This document shows positions 1 through 8,598 of a stretch of 64,000 bases of DNA, piece by piece. A model generated the notes under the pieces. The model had not been told where the DNA came from. It did no database searches and saw only the letters and a list, made by a program, of their open reading frames with translations. Location of the stretch: the NCBI GenBank assembly GCA_020555865.1, contig JAJCJJ010000004.1, forward strand, positions 62,001 through 126,000, read 5' to 3'. The translations under genes and the position numbers were made by a program. Numbering within the stretch: position 1 is the first letter of the stretch; each line of letters begins with the position of its first letter. This DNA comes from a bacterium 210917-DFI.7.65. Lineage in GTDB: Bacteria > Bacillota > Clostridia > Oscillospirales > Oscillospiraceae.

Positions 1-2
1 AA

Positions 3-926
3 ATTTTCGGTGCGAAACTGATTGTGAAAGGGATTTTGCTTGCTGAACTTCTTTACCGGAGCGAGCAGCAGGGGATTGCCTCGGCAACGGCAGAACTGCC
101 CTTTTCTCAGATCATGGAGATTGAGGAGTCGCCGGAGGATGCTGCGGCGGCGATTACGTTACAGCTGTCTGGTATGGACTACCATATCGGCAGCGATGAA
201 AACCCCGACGACCGCCGGCGTGTGACGCTGGCTGTATATCTCAGTGCGCAGGCCTGTATCCGCCGCAGTGTTCAGTTCCGTTGTATCAGTGATGTTTACA
301 GCACCGTTTATGAAGTGACGCCAACGATGTCCAATCTGCAGTGTACCGGGGAAATCAATGCCTTTACCCGTCGACAGAGCGTTCGGCAAACCATTGAGGT
401 GGGCGTGGTGCCCTCAGCCGTATTGTCCACCGCTATTTCCTTCGATGAGGTCAACGTCAGCCGAGAGGACAATACTGCTGTCCTTCAGACGATGGCCCAT
501 GTAAAGCTCCTGTTTCTGGACGAAGGCGGCGTACCTCTAGTGGCGGAACGGCAGCTGGAATGCACCTGCCGGGTAGAGGTGTCTCCGGAGTGCAGCTGCA
601 CGGCCTCCGTGCGTTACGGCGGCGATCTTTCTGTTGCCATTTCCTCCAATGGCATTGAAATCCGTTTTTCGGCAGACTTTTCTGTGGAAGCTGCGGACCG
701 CCGACAGTTGCTGGGGTTGACAGATATGACGGTGGACACGGAGCATCCAAAAGATACAAGCCAGCTCCCATCCATCGTATTAAAAGTGTTCGACGAGGAT
801 GAAAGTCTGTGGGATATCGCCAAGCGCTATTCCACAACGGCAGAGGTCATCCGCGCCGCAAACGATATGGAGGAGGACTGCGCCTGCAGCGCCGGCCAGC
901 TTCTGCTGATTCCGCGCAAACGGTAA
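3..926 (+). CDS. sipL: SipL-like spore coat morphogenetic protein (SPOCS/DUF3794 + LysM), 5' truncated
   Basis: The reading frame is open to the left edge, so the N-terminus lies outside the window; about 307 residues are visible. The first ~110 residues look like a SPOCS (DUF3794) domain, with the typical K-G-x-L hydrophobic strand followed by L-x-Y-R-S, and more beta-rich sequence follows. The last ~45 residues form a LysM domain (S-L-W-D-I-A-K-R-Y then I-R-A-A-N-D and L-L-L-I-P). This domain order is that of SipL, which in Clostridioides difficile binds SpoIVA through its LysM domain and helps the coat encase the forespore. Here the gene ends 15 bases before spoIVA, which supports that role. 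A general DUF3794/LysM spore protein is the alternative. Confidence 0.8.
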   Translation: MFGAKLIVKGILLAELLYRSEQQGIASATAELPFSQIMEIEESPEDAAAAITLQLSGMDYHIGSDENPDDRRRVTLAVYLSAQACIRRSVQFRCISDVYSTVYEVTPTMSNLQCTGEINAFTRRQSVRQTIEVGVVPSAVLSTAISFDEVNVSREDNTAVLQTMAHVKLLFLDEGGVPLVAERQLECTCRVEVSPECSCTASVRYGGDLSVAISSNGIEIRFSADFSVEAADRRQLLGLTDMTVDTEHPKDTSQLPSIVLKVFDEDESLWDIAKRYSTTAEVIRAANDMEEDCACSAGQLLLIPRKR

Positions 927-941
927 AGAGGGGGAAAGACA

Positions 942-2420
942 ATGGATACGGAAAAAATTTACGAAGACATCGCTCTGCGCACCGACGGTGACATATACAT
1001 AGGTGTCGTGGGTCCGGTGCGGGCCGGAAAATCCACGTTTATCAAGCGCTTTATGGAAACTCAGGTACTCCCGAACATCGACAATGTATACCGCAGGGAG
1101 CGCGCCAAAGATGAGCTGCCGCAAAGCGGCTCAGGCCGTATGATTATGACTACCGAACCGAAATTTGTACCGGAAGAGGCCGCGGAGATCAAACTGGAAG
1201 GCGGCGCAGCATGTTCGGTGCGGCTGATCGATTGTGTGGGATATCTCGTGGACGGCGCAGTAGGCCAGACGGATGAGGATAAACCGCGCTTGGTCACAAC
1301 GCCTTGGTTTGACCACGAAATTCCCATGACAGAGGCAGCTGAAGTGGGAACGCGCAAGGTGATCGCTGAGCATTCAACGATCGGCATTGTAGTGACCACA
1401 GACGGCAGTATCACGGATATTCCGCGCTCCAGCTATGTGCCGGCAGAAGAGCGTGTTATTTCGGAACTGCAGGAGATCGGTAAACCGTTTCTGGTGCTGC
1501 TCAACTCCGCCAGCCCTGACTCGGAAACTGCCAGAGCCATGGCAGAAGATATCCAGGAGACCTACGGTGTACGCTGCCTGCCGGTCAACTGTCAGACCCT
1601 TTCTGACACCGACGTAGCAGATATTCTGAAGGCAGTTCTCTATGAATTCCCCATGCGGGAGCTGGATCTGTTTCTTCCCGCCTGGATCGATGCGCTGGAA
1701 TACACCCATCCGATTAAAAATGATATTTTCACCGCAATCAAGCAGGGCACGCAGAACATCCGCAAGATCCGGGATACCGAAGAAGCGGTGCTGGCTCTGG
1801 CAGGCAGTGAGCATATCAGTACGGCGGCCATCACAGGAATCTCTCTGGGGACCGGAGTCGTCAAAGCGTCCATCGAATTGCCGAAGGAACTGTTCTATCA
1901 AACGCTGAGCGAACGTTCCGGTTTCGCTGTGGAGGACGACGGCGACCTGATGACGCTGCTGACAGATCTTGCCGGCATCAAAACAGAGTATGACAAAGTA
2001 CGCGAGGCCCTGCAGGATGTCCGCGAGACCGGTTATGGCATTGTTTCGCCCAGTATTGACGAACTGAAGCTGGAAGAGCCGGAAATCGTCAAACAGGGAG
2101 GACGCTACGGCGTACGGCTTAAAGCCAGCGCCCCTTCGATTCACATGATTCGTGCCGATATTGAGACATCGGTTTCTCCGGTTATCGGAAATGAAAAGCA
2201 GAGCGAAGAAATGATGAGTTACCTTCTTGAGGAATTCGAAGGTGACACCAGCAAAATCTGGCAGAGCAATATTTTCGGCCGCTCTTTCCATGAGCTGGTC
2301 AGTGAGGATCTGCAGGGCAAACTCAAACGCATGCCAGAGGATGCCCGCAAAAAGCTGCAGGAAACGCTGCAGCGCATTATCAACGAGGGCAGCGGCGGCC
2401 TGATCTGCATTATCCTGTAA
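942..2420 (+). CDS. spoIVA: stage IV sporulation protein A, coat basement ATPase
   Basis: This 492-residue protein has the length and ends of SpoIVA, the mother-cell ATPase that polymerises on the outer forespore membrane and anchors the coat. A Walker A motif, G-P-V-R-A-G-K-S, sits at residues 24-31 with the lysine at 30, as in the family. The central region is acidic and mixed helical, and the C-terminus ends in the conserved short tail G-G-L-I-C-I-I-L. A GAGGGGGAAAG ribosome site precedes the ATG. It lies 15 bases after the sipL-like gene and before a strong hairpin, so the two are probably co-transcribed. In many Firmicutes spoIVA follows gpsA; here gpsA is almost 48 kb away. Confidence 0.97.
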   Translation: MDTEKIYEDIALRTDGDIYIGVVGPVRAGKSTFIKRFMETQVLPNIDNVYRRERAKDELPQSGSGRMIMTTEPKFVPEEAAEIKLEGGAACSVRLIDCVGYLVDGAVGQTDEDKPRLVTTPWFDHEIPMTEAAEVGTRKVIAEHSTIGIVVTTDGSITDIPRSSYVPAEERVISELQEIGKPFLVLLNSASPDSETARAMAEDIQETYGVRCLPVNCQTLSDTDVADILKAVLYEFPMRELDLFLPAWIDALEYTHPIKNDIFTAIKQGTQNIRKIRDTEEAVLALAGSEHISTAAITGISLGTGVVKASIELPKELFYQTLSERSGFAVEDDGDLMTLLTDLAGIKTEYDKVREALQDVRETGYGIVSPSIDELKLEEPEIVKQGGRYGVRLKASAPSIHMIRADIETSVSPVIGNEKQSEEMMSYLLEEFEGDTSKIWQSNIFGRSFHELVSEDLQGKLKRMPEDARKKLQETLQRIINEGSGGLICIIL

Positions 2421-2449
2421 AAAGCATACAGGCGTTGCCGTGTTTTATA

Positions 2450-2490
2450 GCGCGGGCGGTTCCGTTCTTGGAAACCGCCCGCGCTTTCTT
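2450..2490 (+). terminator. intrinsic terminator after spoIVA
   Basis: A GC-rich inverted repeat (GCGCGGGCGGTTCC pairing with its complement across a short loop) is followed by TTTCTT. It sits between the convergent spoIVA and the XRE regulator and overlaps the stop of the latter, so it may act in both directions. Confidence 0.8.
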
Positions 2491-3271
2491 ACATGTTGTC
2501 CAGTTTTTGGCGAAAGGCTTTTCGAAGCCGAAACCAAAAGCTGCGGCAGTGCGCTTCATTTTCTGCCAGCAAGGCGTAGGATTCCATCCGGTTGACAGAC
2601 TGCACCAGCGCATAAAAGGTGACGGCGATTCCCAGAAAGGCCAGCGAATGGTAAAAAGAAAGCGATTGCGTCCGCTCCAAAGCGATCCAGATGGACAGAA
2701 TGCAGGCCGCCAAAATGCAGGCGCAGGGAATGGCCAGCAGACGGCATTGTTTCCGAATCGTTTGATACTGTGTATGCAGTTCCTTCCAGTATGCATGGTC
2801 AAACAGAAGCGGCTCCTTTTCCAGCCGCTCATATTCCTGATTTTCTGAAAAAACGGTCAGGACAAATGCGCCGATGCCTATGCACAAGCACAACGCCATG
2901 CCGAGAAGCCGCAAGCCGGTTTGATCCGGGAGCAGCGTATAGGGAATGCCGCCCAAAATCCAGAAACAGAACCCCAATCCGATCGAACGGCCCACTTGCC
3001 GGCTGTACAGAAGATAGCCTGCTGCCAGCTCCCGGCTGACATACAATCCTTGTCCATCCGATGAAATGTCGGACGGGCTCTCCTTGAGCAGATAATCCAC
3101 ACTGACCTCAAACAAATTAGCCAGCATCAGCAGTTTTTCGGTTTCGGGATATCCCTGATTGTTTTCCCACTTACTGACGGCCTGGCGCGACGTGTTCAGT
3201 TGTTCCGCCAAGGCTTCCTGTGACAGTCCTTTTTCTTTTCGCAGCGAAAATAATTTTTCTCCAAAGTTCAT
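2489..3271 (-). CDS. XRE-family transcriptional regulator with membrane segments
   Basis: The 260-residue protein begins with a Cro/C1-type helix-turn-helix (residues about 5-60: L-R-K-E-K-G-L-S-Q-E-A-L-A then S-R-Q-A-V-S-K-W-E). After a linker there are about four hydrophobic helices in the C-terminal 150 residues. This layout, a DNA-binding head on a multi-helix membrane domain, is common in Firmicutes and usually of unknown signal. A perfect AGGAGG ribosome site lies 9 bases before the ATG. The Crp/Fnr-family gene lies upstream on the same strand, 129 bases away. The target genes cannot be told from sequence. Confidence 0.85.
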   Translation of the reverse strand: MNFGEKLFSLRKEKGLSQEALAEQLNTSRQAVSKWENNQGYPETEKLLMLANLFEVSVDYLLKESPSDISSDGQGLYVSRELAAGYLLYSRQVGRSIGLGFCFWILGGIPYTLLPDQTGLRLLGMALCLCIGIGAFVLTVFSENQEYERLEKEPLLFDHAYWKELHTQYQTIRKQCRLLAIPCACILAACILSIWIALERTQSLSFYHSLAFLGIAVTFYALVQSVNRMESYALLAENEAHCRSFWFRLRKAFRQKLDNM

Positions 3272-3400
3272 ATGGAATCGCCTCCTGTAGTATGAATGGG
3301 TTCACTGTAGCAAATCCTTTCTTCTGTGGCCATTGCTTTTGAGATGCGTTTTGTCAACTTCAGGTTGCACTGTGGTTTTCCTGCGCTGCAGGGGAGTATT

Positions 3401-4072
3401 TCAGCTGTTTTCCATAAGATCTGCGATCAGATTCTCTAATTTTTTTCGATTCAGAAGCTGGATGTTTCGGTATCCTAAAACAATCATTCCCTGTTTGGCA
3501 AGGCTACTCAAAATACGGCTGACGGTCACGCGACTCAGACCCAGGGCATAGGCCAGCTCTTCATGGGTGCAGGTAACAGTATGGTTGCCGCCGCTGTCCA
3601 TGTTGAGCAGCAATCGGACGATCCGTTTCTCTGCAGGCAGAAAAGAAGTGGCGTCCAGATGAGTCGAAAGCATACGCACCGTGGCGGATAAATAGCGCAG
3701 CAGGGAAAACGCCAGGGCAGGAAACTGCTGCATACAGCGCTCCAGTGCGGGCCGGTCGATAGACACTACCTTCGTGTCCGCCATCATCTGGGCGGAAGAA
3801 ACTCGGGGCCGTTCGTCAAAAAATGCCGCTTCGCCCAAAATATCGCCCCGCCGGTAAATTGTCAGCAGTCGTTCATTTCCCTCTGCAGAACTGATAAAGG
3901 TTTTAATGCGGCCGGAAACGATGTAATAAAAGCAAAAAGCTGTGTCGCCCTGATTGTACAGGAGTTTGTTTTTGGGGTAGGAGAGAACAGGGCCGGCATT
4001 GTGAAAAGGCTTCCATGCATCCTTTGGCAATGCCAGTGCATCCGACATGAAATATTCGTATTGGTATTCCAT
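3401..4072 (-). CDS. Crp/Fnr-family transcriptional regulator
   Basis: About 223 residues with an N-terminal cyclic-nucleotide-binding-like beta barrel (residues ~20-130, including Y-I-V-S-G-R-I-K and G-D-I-L-G-E-A-A-F-F-D) and a C-terminal winged helix (H-E-E-L-A-Y-A-L-G-L-S-R-V-T-V-S-R). I chose the ATG at 4072 over one ten codons upstream because a GGAGGG site lies six bases before it. There is no cysteine cluster of the oxygen-sensing FNR type at the N-terminus, so the effector is unknown. The gene diverges from leuC, and the shared spacer holds a near-perfect palindrome over this gene's own -35 box, suggesting autoregulation. Confidence 0.9.
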   Translation of the reverse strand: MEYQYEYFMSDALALPKDAWKPFHNAGPVLSYPKNKLLYNQGDTAFCFYYIVSGRIKTFISSAEGNERLLTIYRRGDILGEAAFFDERPRVSSAQMMADTKVVSIDRPALERCMQQFPALAFSLLRYLSATVRMLSTHLDATSFLPAEKRIVRLLLNMDSGGNHTVTCTHEELAYALGLSRVTVSRILSSLAKQGMIVLGYRNIQLLNRKKLENLIADLMENS

Positions 4073-4103
4073 CAAATACCCTCCGTATTGGTGATTTTTC
4101 AAG

Positions 4104-4132
4104 ATTGTAACATAGTTTACATTCTATTGCAA
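4104..4132 (-). promoter_or_regulatory. sigma-A-type promoter of the Crp/Fnr regulator
   Basis: Read on the minus strand, TTGCAA is followed after 17 bases by TACAAT. The TTGCAA box is itself palindromic and forms the centre of the inverted repeat at 4120-4139. Confidence 0.6.
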
Positions 4133-4139
4133 TGGAATG
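4120..4139. promoter_or_regulatory. palindromic operator candidate between the Crp/Fnr regulator and leuC
   Basis: CATTCTATTGCAATGGAATG is a 20-base inverted repeat with nine of ten pairs matching. A second, weaker dyad, GTAA-N6-TTAC, abuts it at 4107-4120. Both lie over the -35 region of the minus-strand regulator promoter and just upstream of a possible extended -10 (TGGCATAAT, ending at 4148) for leuC. The size and spacing fit a dimeric Crp/Fnr-family site. Binding is inferred, not shown. Confidence 0.5.
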
Positions 4140-4191
4140 TGGCATAATACAGATATACTTTCCGCAACGAATGGAAGAAAGGGACGATTTC

Positions 4192-5454
4192 ATGGGAATG
4201 ACAATGAGCCAGAAGATCCTGGCCCATCACGCTGGGCTGGATCATGTGGAAGCCGGGCAGCTGATCGAGTGCAAACTGGATCTGGTACTGGGCAACGATA
4301 TTACCGCGCCGGTGGCCATCGGCGTATTTGAGGACGCAGGACTCACCGAAGTGTTTGACAAAAACAAAATTGCCATTGTGCTGGATCACTATACTCCCTG
4401 TAAGGATATCAAAGCGGCACAGCTCTGCGCTACCGCGCGCACGTTTGCCCGCAAGCACGAAATCAAAAATTTCTTTGATGTAGGCACTGTGGGCGTAGAG
4501 CACGCTCTGATCCCTGAAAAGGGATTGGCGATCCCCGGCGACTGCATTATCGGCGCCGATTCCCACACTTGTACATATGGCGCGCTGGGCGCTTTTTCCA
4601 CCGGCATTGGCTCCACTGATATGGCAGCTGGTATGGCCACCGGTACCGCCTGGTTCAAAGTGCCCCAGGCAATCCGTGTAATTTTGACTGGCAAAAAGCA
4701 GAAGTATGTCAGCGGTAAAGACGTAATTTTGCATCTGATCGGCATGATCGGTGTGGACGGTGCGCTGTATCAAAGTTTGGAGTTTACCGGGGACGGTGTG
4801 GCAGACCTGACCATGGACGACCGCTTTACCATTGCCAATATGGCCATTGAATGCGGAGCCAAAAACGGCATCTTCCCGGTGGATGACAGAACGATTGCTT
4901 ACCTTTCCGGCCGCACGGACCGAAAGTATACCAAATTTGAAGCCGATCCCGATGCGGTATATGCCCGCACCATCACCATTGACCTGAATACCCTCAAGCC
5001 CACAGTATCCATGCCGCACTTGCCTTCCAACACCAAAACGGTGGACGAAGTGGCCGGCAGGCATCTGGATCAGGTCGTAATCGGTTCGTGCACCAATGGC
5101 CGCATCCAGGATCTGCGCGAGGCTGCCGAGATCATGAAAGGGAAAACTGTAGCGCCCAATATCCGCTGTATTGTAATCCCTGCCACGCAGGAGGGTTATT
5201 TGCAGGCAGTGCGCGAAGGCCTGGTGGAAGTTTTCATCAACGCCGGCTGCGCCGTGTCTACACCCACCTGTGGTCCCTGTCTGGGCGGTCACATGGGCGT
5301 GCTGGCGGACGGCGAGTGGGCTATTTCCACAACCAACCGCAATTTTGTCGGCCGCATGGGTCCCACATCCTCAATGATTATCCTGGCAAGCCCTGCCGTG
5401 GCGGCAGCTTCCGCTATCAAGGGCTGTGTGGCTTCGCCGGAAGACGTGGAATAA
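4192..5454 (+). CDS. leuC: 3-isopropylmalate dehydratase large subunit
   Basis: LeuC with LeuD isomerises 2-isopropylmalate to 3-isopropylmalate in leucine synthesis, using a [4Fe-4S] cluster. The 420-residue product has the cluster cysteines at 300 (G-S-C-T-N-G-R), 360 and 363 (T-C-G-P-C-L-G-G), plus the [10 protein letters not shown] substrate motif. The length fits the shorter, archaeal-like LeuC/homoaconitase subfamily rather than the ~470-residue E. coli type. I chose the ATG at 4192, with GAAAGGGA upstream, over an upstream in-frame ATG at 4132 that has no homology before the M-T-M-S-Q-K start. It opens the leuCDB cluster; leuA is not in the window. Confidence 0.95.
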   Translation: MGMTMSQKILAHHAGLDHVEAGQLIECKLDLVLGNDITAPVAIGVFEDAGLTEVFDKNKIAIVLDHYTPCKDIKAAQLCATARTFARKHEIKNFFDVGTVGVEHALIPEKGLAIPGDCIIGADSHTCTYGALGAFSTGIGSTDMAAGMATGTAWFKVPQAIRVILTGKKQKYVSGKDVILHLIGMIGVDGALYQSLEFTGDGVADLTMDDRFTIANMAIECGAKNGIFPVDDRTIAYLSGRTDRKYTKFEADPDAVYARTITIDLNTLKPTVSMPHLPSNTKTVDEVAGRHLDQVVIGSCTNGRIQDLREAAEIMKGKTVAPNIRCIVIPATQEGYLQAVREGLVEVFINAGCAVSTPTCGPCLGGHMGVLADGEWAISTTNRNFVGRMGPTSSMIILASPAVAAASAIKGCVASPEDVE

Positions 5455-5474
5455 GGAGAGGAAGGTATATCACT

Positions 5475-5963
5475 ATGGCGAAAGTTTATAAATACGGCGA
5501 CAACGTGGATACGGATGTAATCATCCCTGCTCGTTATCTGAACGCGCCTGAGAAAAGCGAACTGGCTAAACACTGCATGGAGGACATTGATCTGGAGTTT
5601 GCCAAGACAGTGCAGCCCGGCGACTTCATTGTGGCCGGCGCGAACTTTGGCTGCGGTTCTTCTCGGGAGCACGCTCCCATTGCCATCCAAGCCTGCGGCG
5701 TTAAATGTGTTATTGCGAAAAGTTTTGCCCGCATTTTTTACCGCAACGCAATCAACATTGGATTCCCCATTATGGAGTGCCCCGAGGCGGCAGAGGACAT
5801 CGATGCCGGCGACACAGTTCAGGTGGATTTCAGCACCGGTATCATCACCAATGAGACGAAAGGGAAGACCTATCAGAGCGTGCCGTTCCCGGATTTTGTC
5901 AACGGCATCATCGAGGCGGGCGGCCTGATGAACTCGTTGAAGAAACGCGGCCTGGCAAAATAA
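5475..5963 (+). CDS. leuD: 3-isopropylmalate dehydratase small subunit
   Basis: The 162-residue LeuD carries the swivel domain that completes the LeuC active site. It starts [22 protein letters not shown] and contains the family motif [14 protein letters not shown]. It lies 20 bases after leuC with a GGAGAGGAAGG site before the ATG. An open frame runs on upstream inside leuC but that part is out of frame with leuC and is a shadow. Confidence 0.95.
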   Translation: MAKVYKYGDNVDTDVIIPARYLNAPEKSELAKHCMEDIDLEFAKTVQPGDFIVAGANFGCGSSREHAPIAIQACGVKCVIAKSFARIFYRNAINIGFPIMECPEAAEDIDAGDTVQVDFSTGIITNETKGKTYQSVPFPDFVNGIIEAGGLMNSLKKRGLAK

Positions 5964-6001
5964 AGGCCGCAACAGAAAACAATACGAAAGGAAGCCGTTT
6001 T

Positions 6002-7084
6002 ATGGATTATAAAATTGCGCTGATCCGCGGCGACGGCATCGGCCCGGAAATTGTGAACGAAGCTGTGGGGATCATTGATGCCGTGGGCGAGCGGTTCGGC
6101 CACACATTTTCTTACACAGACGTGGACTTGGGCGGCTGCGCCACAGACAAATACGGCGTCTCTTATCCAGAAGGGACTGCGGAGAAGTGCCGCGCCTGCG
6201 ACGCTGTGCTGTTGGGTGCCGTCGGAGGTCCCAAGTGGGGACCGGACCGGCCTGCCGCTGAGCGGCCCGAAACCGCTCTGCTGGCGATCCGAAAGGATCT
6301 CGGCCTGTATGCCAATCTGCGTCATGCCACACTGCGTCCGGCACTGGTGGACGCCTCGCCGCTGAAAAAGGAAACGGCAGAGAAAGGCATCGACATTATG
6401 ATGGTGCGCGAGTTGATCGGCGGAATCTATTTTGGCAAGCGCGGCCGCTACGAAACAGAAGACCGCGGTGTGGAATGTACCGACCTGATGGCCTACAGTG
6501 AAATGGAGATCGAGCGCATCGGCCGCCGGGCCTTTGAACTGGCGCAAAAGCGCAAAAAAAAGGTCACATCCGTGGACAAGGCCAACGTATTGGAAACTTC
6601 CCGGCTGTGGCGCGCCACTATGCACCGCATCGCGGCGGATTACCCGGATGTGGAACTGGAGGATGTGCTGGTAGACAACTGTGCCATGCAGCTGGTGCGT
6701 GATCCCTCTCAGTTCGACGTAATCGTGACTGAAAATATGTTTGGAGATATTCTCTCTGATGAAGCCAGCATGGTCACCGGCTCTCTGGGGCTGCTGCCAT
6801 CGGCTTCCATCGGCAGCGGAAAGCCCGCGCTGTATGAGCCGATTCATGGCAGCGCGCCCGATATTGCAGGCCAGGACAAAGCAAACCCCATTGCCACCGT
6901 TTTGTCGGTTGCGATGATGTTCAAATATTCTTTTGACCTGAGCGAAGAATCAAAGGCGATTGAGCAGGCGGTGGATGCGGTTCTGTCTGCCGGGTGGCAC
7001 ACTGCCGACACGATGGGAGAAGCAGACAAACTGGTGGGTTGCAAGGAAATGGGCCGCTTGATCCGGGAAGCGCTGAAAGCATGA
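6002..7084 (+). CDS. leuB: 3-isopropylmalate dehydrogenase
   Basis: LeuB oxidatively decarboxylates 3-isopropylmalate with NAD+ to give 2-oxoisocaproate. The 360-residue protein opens with [14 protein letters not shown], has the R-x-x-L-x-L-Y-A-N-L-R substrate region and the metal-binding [11 protein letters not shown], and then H-G-S-A-P-D-I-A-G for NAD binding. An AAAGGAAG site precedes the ATG and leuD is 38 bases upstream. Its stop codon overlaps an ATG (ATGA at 7081), but the next gene appears to start further on. Confidence 0.97.
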   Translation: MDYKIALIRGDGIGPEIVNEAVGIIDAVGERFGHTFSYTDVDLGGCATDKYGVSYPEGTAEKCRACDAVLLGAVGGPKWGPDRPAAERPETALLAIRKDLGLYANLRHATLRPALVDASPLKKETAEKGIDIMMVRELIGGIYFGKRGRYETEDRGVECTDLMAYSEMEIERIGRRAFELAQKRKKKVTSVDKANVLETSRLWRATMHRIAADYPDVELEDVLVDNCAMQLVRDPSQFDVIVTENMFGDILSDEASMVTGSLGLLPSASIGSGKPALYEPIHGSAPDIAGQDKANPIATVLSVAMMFKYSFDLSEESKAIEQAVDAVLSAGWHTADTMGEADKLVGCKEMGRLIREALKA

Positions 7085-7125
7085 GCGATCAGAGCCGCAA
7101 CGGCGGAAAGAATAGGAGGAAAGCC

Positions 7126-7896
7126 ATGCTGCTGGCTTTGGACGTAGGCAATATGACAACATCGGTGGGGCTGTTTGACGAGATGGGGGAGCTTTGTTTC
7201 CTTTCCACGCTGGATACGGACAAGCGAAAGACCGCTGATCAAATTGCCGTGGATTTGATGAACCTCTCCCAACTCTACCACTATGACCTGAGCGAGGTTG
7301 AAGGGAGCATTTTCTGCAGCGTAGTGCCCAGTATGGATTTCCACTTGCAAAAGGCGCTGAGCCGTTTGGTAGGGCGTCCGCCGCTGCAGGTTGGCCCTGG
7401 TGTTAAAACTGGACTCAATATCCGTACCGAAATCCATACTCAGCTGGGGGTGGATCTGGTCAGCGGCTCTGTGGCAGCCATCGAAAAATTTCCGCCTCCC
7501 ATCATTATGATCGTCATGGGTACAGCTACGGCTTTTTGTTACATCACCGAAAAAAAGAGCTTTGAAGGCGGATTATTGTTTCCGGGTATCAATATTTCGC
7601 TGGAAGCCCTTTCCGGCCGGACGGCGCAGCTGCCAGACGTTTCTTTCGCGAAACCGGTATCGCTGATCGGTAAAAACACGCGGGACTGCATGCAGTCCGG
7701 TATCGTCTACGGCACCGCCAGTATGCTTGATGGGGTGATCGACCGGATTCAGGCGCTGACCGAAAAGAAAGCGTCTCTGGTGGCCACCGGCCCCAATGCT
7801 CCGGTTATTGTGCGCTATTGCAACAACCACATTATTTATGATAAAAATCTGGTTATGGATGGGCTGTATCAGATCTATCGAAAAAACACAATCTAA
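7126..7896 (+). CDS. coaX: type III pantothenate kinase homologue with altered active site
   Basis: The 256-residue protein has the actin-like fold signatures of CoaX, which phosphorylates pantothenate in the first step of CoA synthesis: L-D-V-G-N near residue 6, G-V-D at 108-110, M-G-T-A-T-A at 131-136, and G-G-L-L-F-P-G-I. However the usual D-x-G-T-A-T-T reads V-M-G-T-A-T-A, so the second phosphate-site aspartate is valine at 130. The arginine that normally follows the G-x-D aspartate is leucine, and the first motif reads D-V-G-N-M instead of D-x-G-N-T. Activity is therefore doubtful. I chose the ATG at 7126, behind AGGAGG, over the ATG overlapping the leuB stop because family homology begins there. 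Confidence 0.82.
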   Translation: MLLALDVGNMTTSVGLFDEMGELCFLSTLDTDKRKTADQIAVDLMNLSQLYHYDLSEVEGSIFCSVVPSMDFHLQKALSRLVGRPPLQVGPGVKTGLNIRTEIHTQLGVDLVSGSVAAIEKFPPPIIMIVMGTATAFCYITEKKSFEGGLLFPGINISLEALSGRTAQLPDVSFAKPVSLIGKNTRDCMQSGIVYGTASMLDGVIDRIQALTEKKASLVATGPNAPVIVRYCNNHIIYDKNLVMDGLYQIYRKNTI

Positions 7897-7897
7897 T

Positions 7898-7938
7898 AAA
7901 AACCTCCCATGTACTTAAATGTACATGGGAGGTTTTTT
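7898..7938. terminator. bidirectional intrinsic terminator
   Basis: AAAAACCTCCCATGTAC pairs with its complement across a short TTAAAT loop and ends in a T run on the plus strand, with an A run mirrored upstream. It ends the leuCDB-coaX transcript and can also serve the minus-strand gene at 7991. Confidence 0.92.
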
Positions 7939-7990
7939 ATCGGCGCATACCATTCGATTGTTATTCCAATACAAAAGAGGGGCGCAGCGA

Positions 7991-8407
7991 TTATGATTTT
8001 GATTCGCCGATATCCTTTACCGACGTGAGTGCCATAATCAAACCGACCACCAGGACCGAAACAAACGTTGTGGAAACGCTATCCATAAAATAGTCCACAA
8101 TGGCCATGGAAAAGATGGTAGAAAGTAGGTCCAGCAAAACAAACAGGATTCGTGCATCCTGCAATGAAAGTCTGCCAAGAGATAACATGGCTTCCGGAAA
8201 TGCCTTTGCAAAAAGTTCTAAAGGAAATCCTACCACAGCAACGATCACAAAAAACAAAATCAGCTGTCCGATGGAACGGTATTCAAATCCAAATAAGTGC
8301 ATAATGGAACCGCCAATGATTGCTATAACTGCAACGATTCCAATAATAATTCCTATTGTTATAAAAAAGCCGCATGCTGAAGCAAAAATCTGTTTTATTT
8401 TTTTCAT
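7991..8407 (-). CDS. small integral membrane protein, YrvL-like
   Basis: The 138-residue product starts M-K-K-I-K-Q-I-F and has four predicted membrane helices: about residues 10-33, 45-65, 85-105 and 112-130. The spacing of the helices and the phrase I-V-D-Y-F-M-D-S-V in helix 3-4 resemble the YrvL family of Firmicutes, but I recognise this only by pattern. I chose the second ATG, at 8407, since the upstream 16 codons lack a hydrophobic or conserved character; the ribosome site (AGGCAAA) is weak. The gene is AT-rich compared with its neighbours. Function is unknown. Confidence 0.7.
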   Translation of the reverse strand: MKKIKQIFASACGFFITIGIIIGIVAVIAIIGGSIMHLFGFEYRSIGQLILFFVIVAVVGFPLELFAKAFPEAMLSLGRLSLQDARILFVLLDLLSTIFSMAIVDYFMDSVSTTFVSVLVVGLIMALTSVKDIGESKS

Positions 8408-8513
8408 TTTGCCTGAATCACCATAATTCCAAAATTTAATGATTAAGTATAACATATATAGGATCTGATGACAACAGAGTGGCTACAGTCTTAGGAAACA
8501 CCAGGGATACGTC

Positions 8514-8542
8514 TTGCATGGTCAGATGGAACATAGTATAAT
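8514..8542 (+). promoter_or_regulatory. sigma-A-type promoter of the aminotransferase gene
   Basis: TTGCAT and TATAAT are separated by exactly 17 bases, about 55 bases before the start codon. Confidence 0.75.
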
Positions 8543-8598
8543 GACTGCAGATTTCCATGGCTATTGTACTATGCCAATGAAAAGGGAGTGCCAAAAAG

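Noticed and set aside
1374..2291. 305-codon open frame on the minus strand opposite spoIVA
   Set aside because: It mirrors the codon pattern of spoIVA, has no ribosome site and no family character.
4073..4191. T-box or leader-peptide attenuator before leuC
   Set aside because: Only about 40 bases lie between the possible promoter and leuC, with no leucine-codon run and no terminator.
4117..5292. 391-codon minus-strand frame opposite leuC
   Set aside because: Shadow of a strongly conserved gene; its composition is not protein-like.
7081..7125. ATG overlapping the leuB stop as start of coaX
   Set aside because: A better ribosome site (AGGAGG) precedes the ATG at 7126, where pantothenate kinase homology begins.
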